The translations under genes and the position numbers were made by a program. DNA of 7,540 bases from Phycisphaerales bacterium UBA1845 (lineage in GTDB: Bacteria > Planctomycetota > Phycisphaerae > UBA1845), in assembly GCA_002338715.1 (NCBI GenBank), contig DDIR01000082.1:50375-57914 (forward strand), in the 5' to 3' direction. Every line of letters starts with the position of its first letter. Position 1 is the stretch's first letter. Shown in pieces: positions 6,518 to 7,540 of this stretch. The notes under the pieces were generated by a model. It was not told the DNA's origin. It saw only the letters and a program-made list of their open reading frames with translations, and did not search any database.

Positions 6518-7420
6518 TCAGGAAAGTGTGATGATGCACCCGCCGCCAAGCGCGAATGCGACGGCCACGAATTTCCTTCGCGTAAATGCTTCTTTCAAGA
6601 ATATCGAAGCAAAGATCAGCGCGAACACCACCGATGTCTGATTGATCATCGCGGCGATCGATGCGTTGGCAAACTTGAATCCCGCCACCCAGAACAGCAT
6701 GGCCAAGTAGCCGCCCAGAATCGAACCGGGTATCGCGACCCGCCACGCATTTGACGGAACGAACAGTCGAAACGTTCGGGCTCGGTCCTTGCGAATCAAC
6801 GCGAACACGACCAGCGGAAACGTCCCGGCAATCAGGCGAATCACCGTCGCCCAAAGCAGTGGACATTCCGTCTTCGTCAACACCGGTTTGGCATACACAA
6901 TCCCGCCAGCCGTCAACGCCATCGCGAGCGTCCCGAACATGATCCCCCAACCAAGTTGAGACCGGGACGCACCGGCAGGCGGTTTGTGCTTCGACGAAAT
7001 CAACACGCCGATGAGAATCAAAACCGTACCGACATAATGCGGCAGGCGAAGACGTTCGCTCAAGAATAACACTGAAAAAATGATCGCAAACGGTCCGTAG
7101 GTGCAATCGACGATGGATTGAATCCCCACACCCACGCGGTTGAGGCCCATGTAAAAGAGCGTGTCTGCAACCGCGATTCCAAGAACACCGCTGATCGCAA
7201 GGGTCATCAAATCGCGGCTTGAAAGCGGCGAGAGATCGCTGAACCCGCTCTTGATCACAAGCAGCGATACGCCAAGCAGCAAGATGCCAACCGTATTTTT
7301 GAAAAGGTTGAGGGCGAGCGGCGTGATTGTTTCACCGCACATTTTGAAAAATACGACGGCCATCGCCCAAAAGACAGCCGTCAAAAATGCGCAAAGTCGC
7401 CCCAGCGAAATGTCATCCAT
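6518..7420 (-). CDS. DMT superfamily transporter, EamA family
   Basis: This is an inner-membrane transporter of the drug/metabolite superfamily with the usual 300-residue, ten-helix plan made of two EamA repeats (about 7-143 and 154-299). Repeat 1 includes LCAFLTAVFWAMAVVFFK (9-26), an ADTLFYMGL turn (85-93) and IIFSVLFLSERLRLPHYVG (113-131), the typical LxE motif at the end of helix 4. Repeat 2 shows the matching MINQTSVVFALIFASIF (258-274) with LKEAFTRRK (275-283). Such proteins export or import amino acids, nucleosides or other small metabolites; the substrate cannot be predicted. ATG 7420 has AGGTAG (7425-7430) four bases upstream. The gene converges with the GT-C-like gene, with 20 bp between the stops, and no obvious terminator separates them. 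It is transcribed away from the repeat at the right edge. A direct role in the glycan pathway is possible but not indicated. Confidence 0.88.
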   Translation of the reverse strand: MDDISLGRLCAFLTAVFWAMAVVFFKMCGETITPLALNLFKNTVGILLLGVSLLVIKSGFSDLSPLSSRDLMTLAISGVLGIAVADTLFYMGLNRVGVGIQSIVDCTYGPFAIIFSVLFLSERLRLPHYVGTVLILIGVLISSKHKPPAGASRSQLGWGIMFGTLAMALTAGGIVYAKPVLTKTECPLLWATVIRLIAGTFPLVVFALIRKDRARTFRLFVPSNAWRVAIPGSILGGYLAMLFWVAGFKFANASIAAMINQTSVVFALIFASIFLKEAFTRRKFVAVAFALGGGCIITLS

Positions 7421-7444
7421 GTTGCTACCTATTGGCCTTTAATT

Positions 7445-7473
7445 CAGATACTGAGACGGCCGGGAGAGATCAA
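7445..7473 (-). promoter_or_regulatory. Possible promoter for the EamA-family transporter gene
   Basis: Read on the - strand, TTGATC (7473-7468) and TATCTG (7450-7445) are separated by 17 bases and lie 25-50 bases before the start codon. Four of six bases match the -35 consensus and three of six the -10 consensus. The spacing and position are right, but the -10 box is poor, so this is tentative. Confidence 0.3.
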
Positions 7474-7486
7474 AAAAACGCCATCC

Positions 7487-7540
7487 GTAGGGTGGGCCGT
7501 GCTCACCATGTCGTTGCCATTCAAACTGCGGTGGGCACGG
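7487..7540. repeat. Partial palindromic intergenic repeat of the GTAGGGTGGGC type, cut by the window edge
   Basis: GTAGGGTGGG begins at 7487. CCGTGCTCACC (7497-7507) is an inverted copy, with one mismatch, of GGTGGGCACGG (7530-7540), separated by 22 bases. A smaller fold also exists: GGTGGGC (7491-7497) with GCTCACC (7501-7507), one G-T pair. The outer arm at 7487-7496 would find its partner, CCCACCCTAC, just beyond the window. The design is that of a dispersed extragenic palindrome of about 60-70 bp. I recall similar GTAGGGTGGGC repeats from several bacterial groups, including Planctomycetota. No coding capacity is visible. Confidence 0.6.

Noticed and set aside
6425..6754. A 109-codon + strand open frame across the convergent gene ends
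   Set aside because: It overlaps the ends of two well-supported genes and its composition is shadow-like.
6417..7106. A 229-codon open frame on the - strand
   Set aside because: It overlaps the EamA-family gene in another frame of the same strand, and its product shows no family motifs.

Overview
The window looks like part of a surface-polysaccharide (exopolysaccharide, capsule or O-antigen type) biosynthesis locus of a Gram-negative bacterium, with a sugar-unrelated transporter gene at its right-hand edge. The sequence is moderately GC-rich. Several genes lack a clear Shine-Dalgarno sequence, two probably start at GTG or TTG, and a palindromic GTAGGGTGGGC-type repeat lies at the right end. 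I recall repeats of this type from Planctomycetota genomes, among others, so that phylum is a plausible but weakly supported guess. No rRNA, tRNA, CRISPR array, transposase or plasmid gene is visible.

Layout, left to right on the + strand: the C-terminal part of a Wzx/MOP-type flippase (1-734, cut by the window edge); a 105-bp gap with GC-rich hairpins; a GT34-like DxD glycosyltransferase (840-1595); a beta-propeller protein resembling GH130 phosphorylases and GT91/GT108 mannosyltransferases (1588-2472); a polysaccharide pyruvyl transferase (2463-3296); a 35-bp gap with a hairpin and an 8-bp tandem repeat; a GT4 glycosyltransferase (3332-4495); a 151-bp gap; and a large multi-spanning GT-C-like membrane protein (4647-6497). 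Convergent to these, a DMT/EamA-family transporter gene occupies 6518-7420 on the - strand. The last 54 bp hold part of a palindromic repeat.

The middle three genes overlap by 8 and 10 bp and are probably translationally coupled. A coherent but inferred picture is as follows. Soluble cytoplasmic glycosyltransferases (GT34-like, GT4 and perhaps the propeller protein) extend a lipid-linked repeat unit. The pyruvyl transferase adds an acidic ketal. The flippase moves the unit across the inner membrane. The GT-C-like protein adds a lipid-linked sugar or acts on the glycan at the periplasmic face. The most unusual member is the propeller protein, whose motifs suggest a mannoside-active enzyme working in a biosynthetic rather than a degradative setting.
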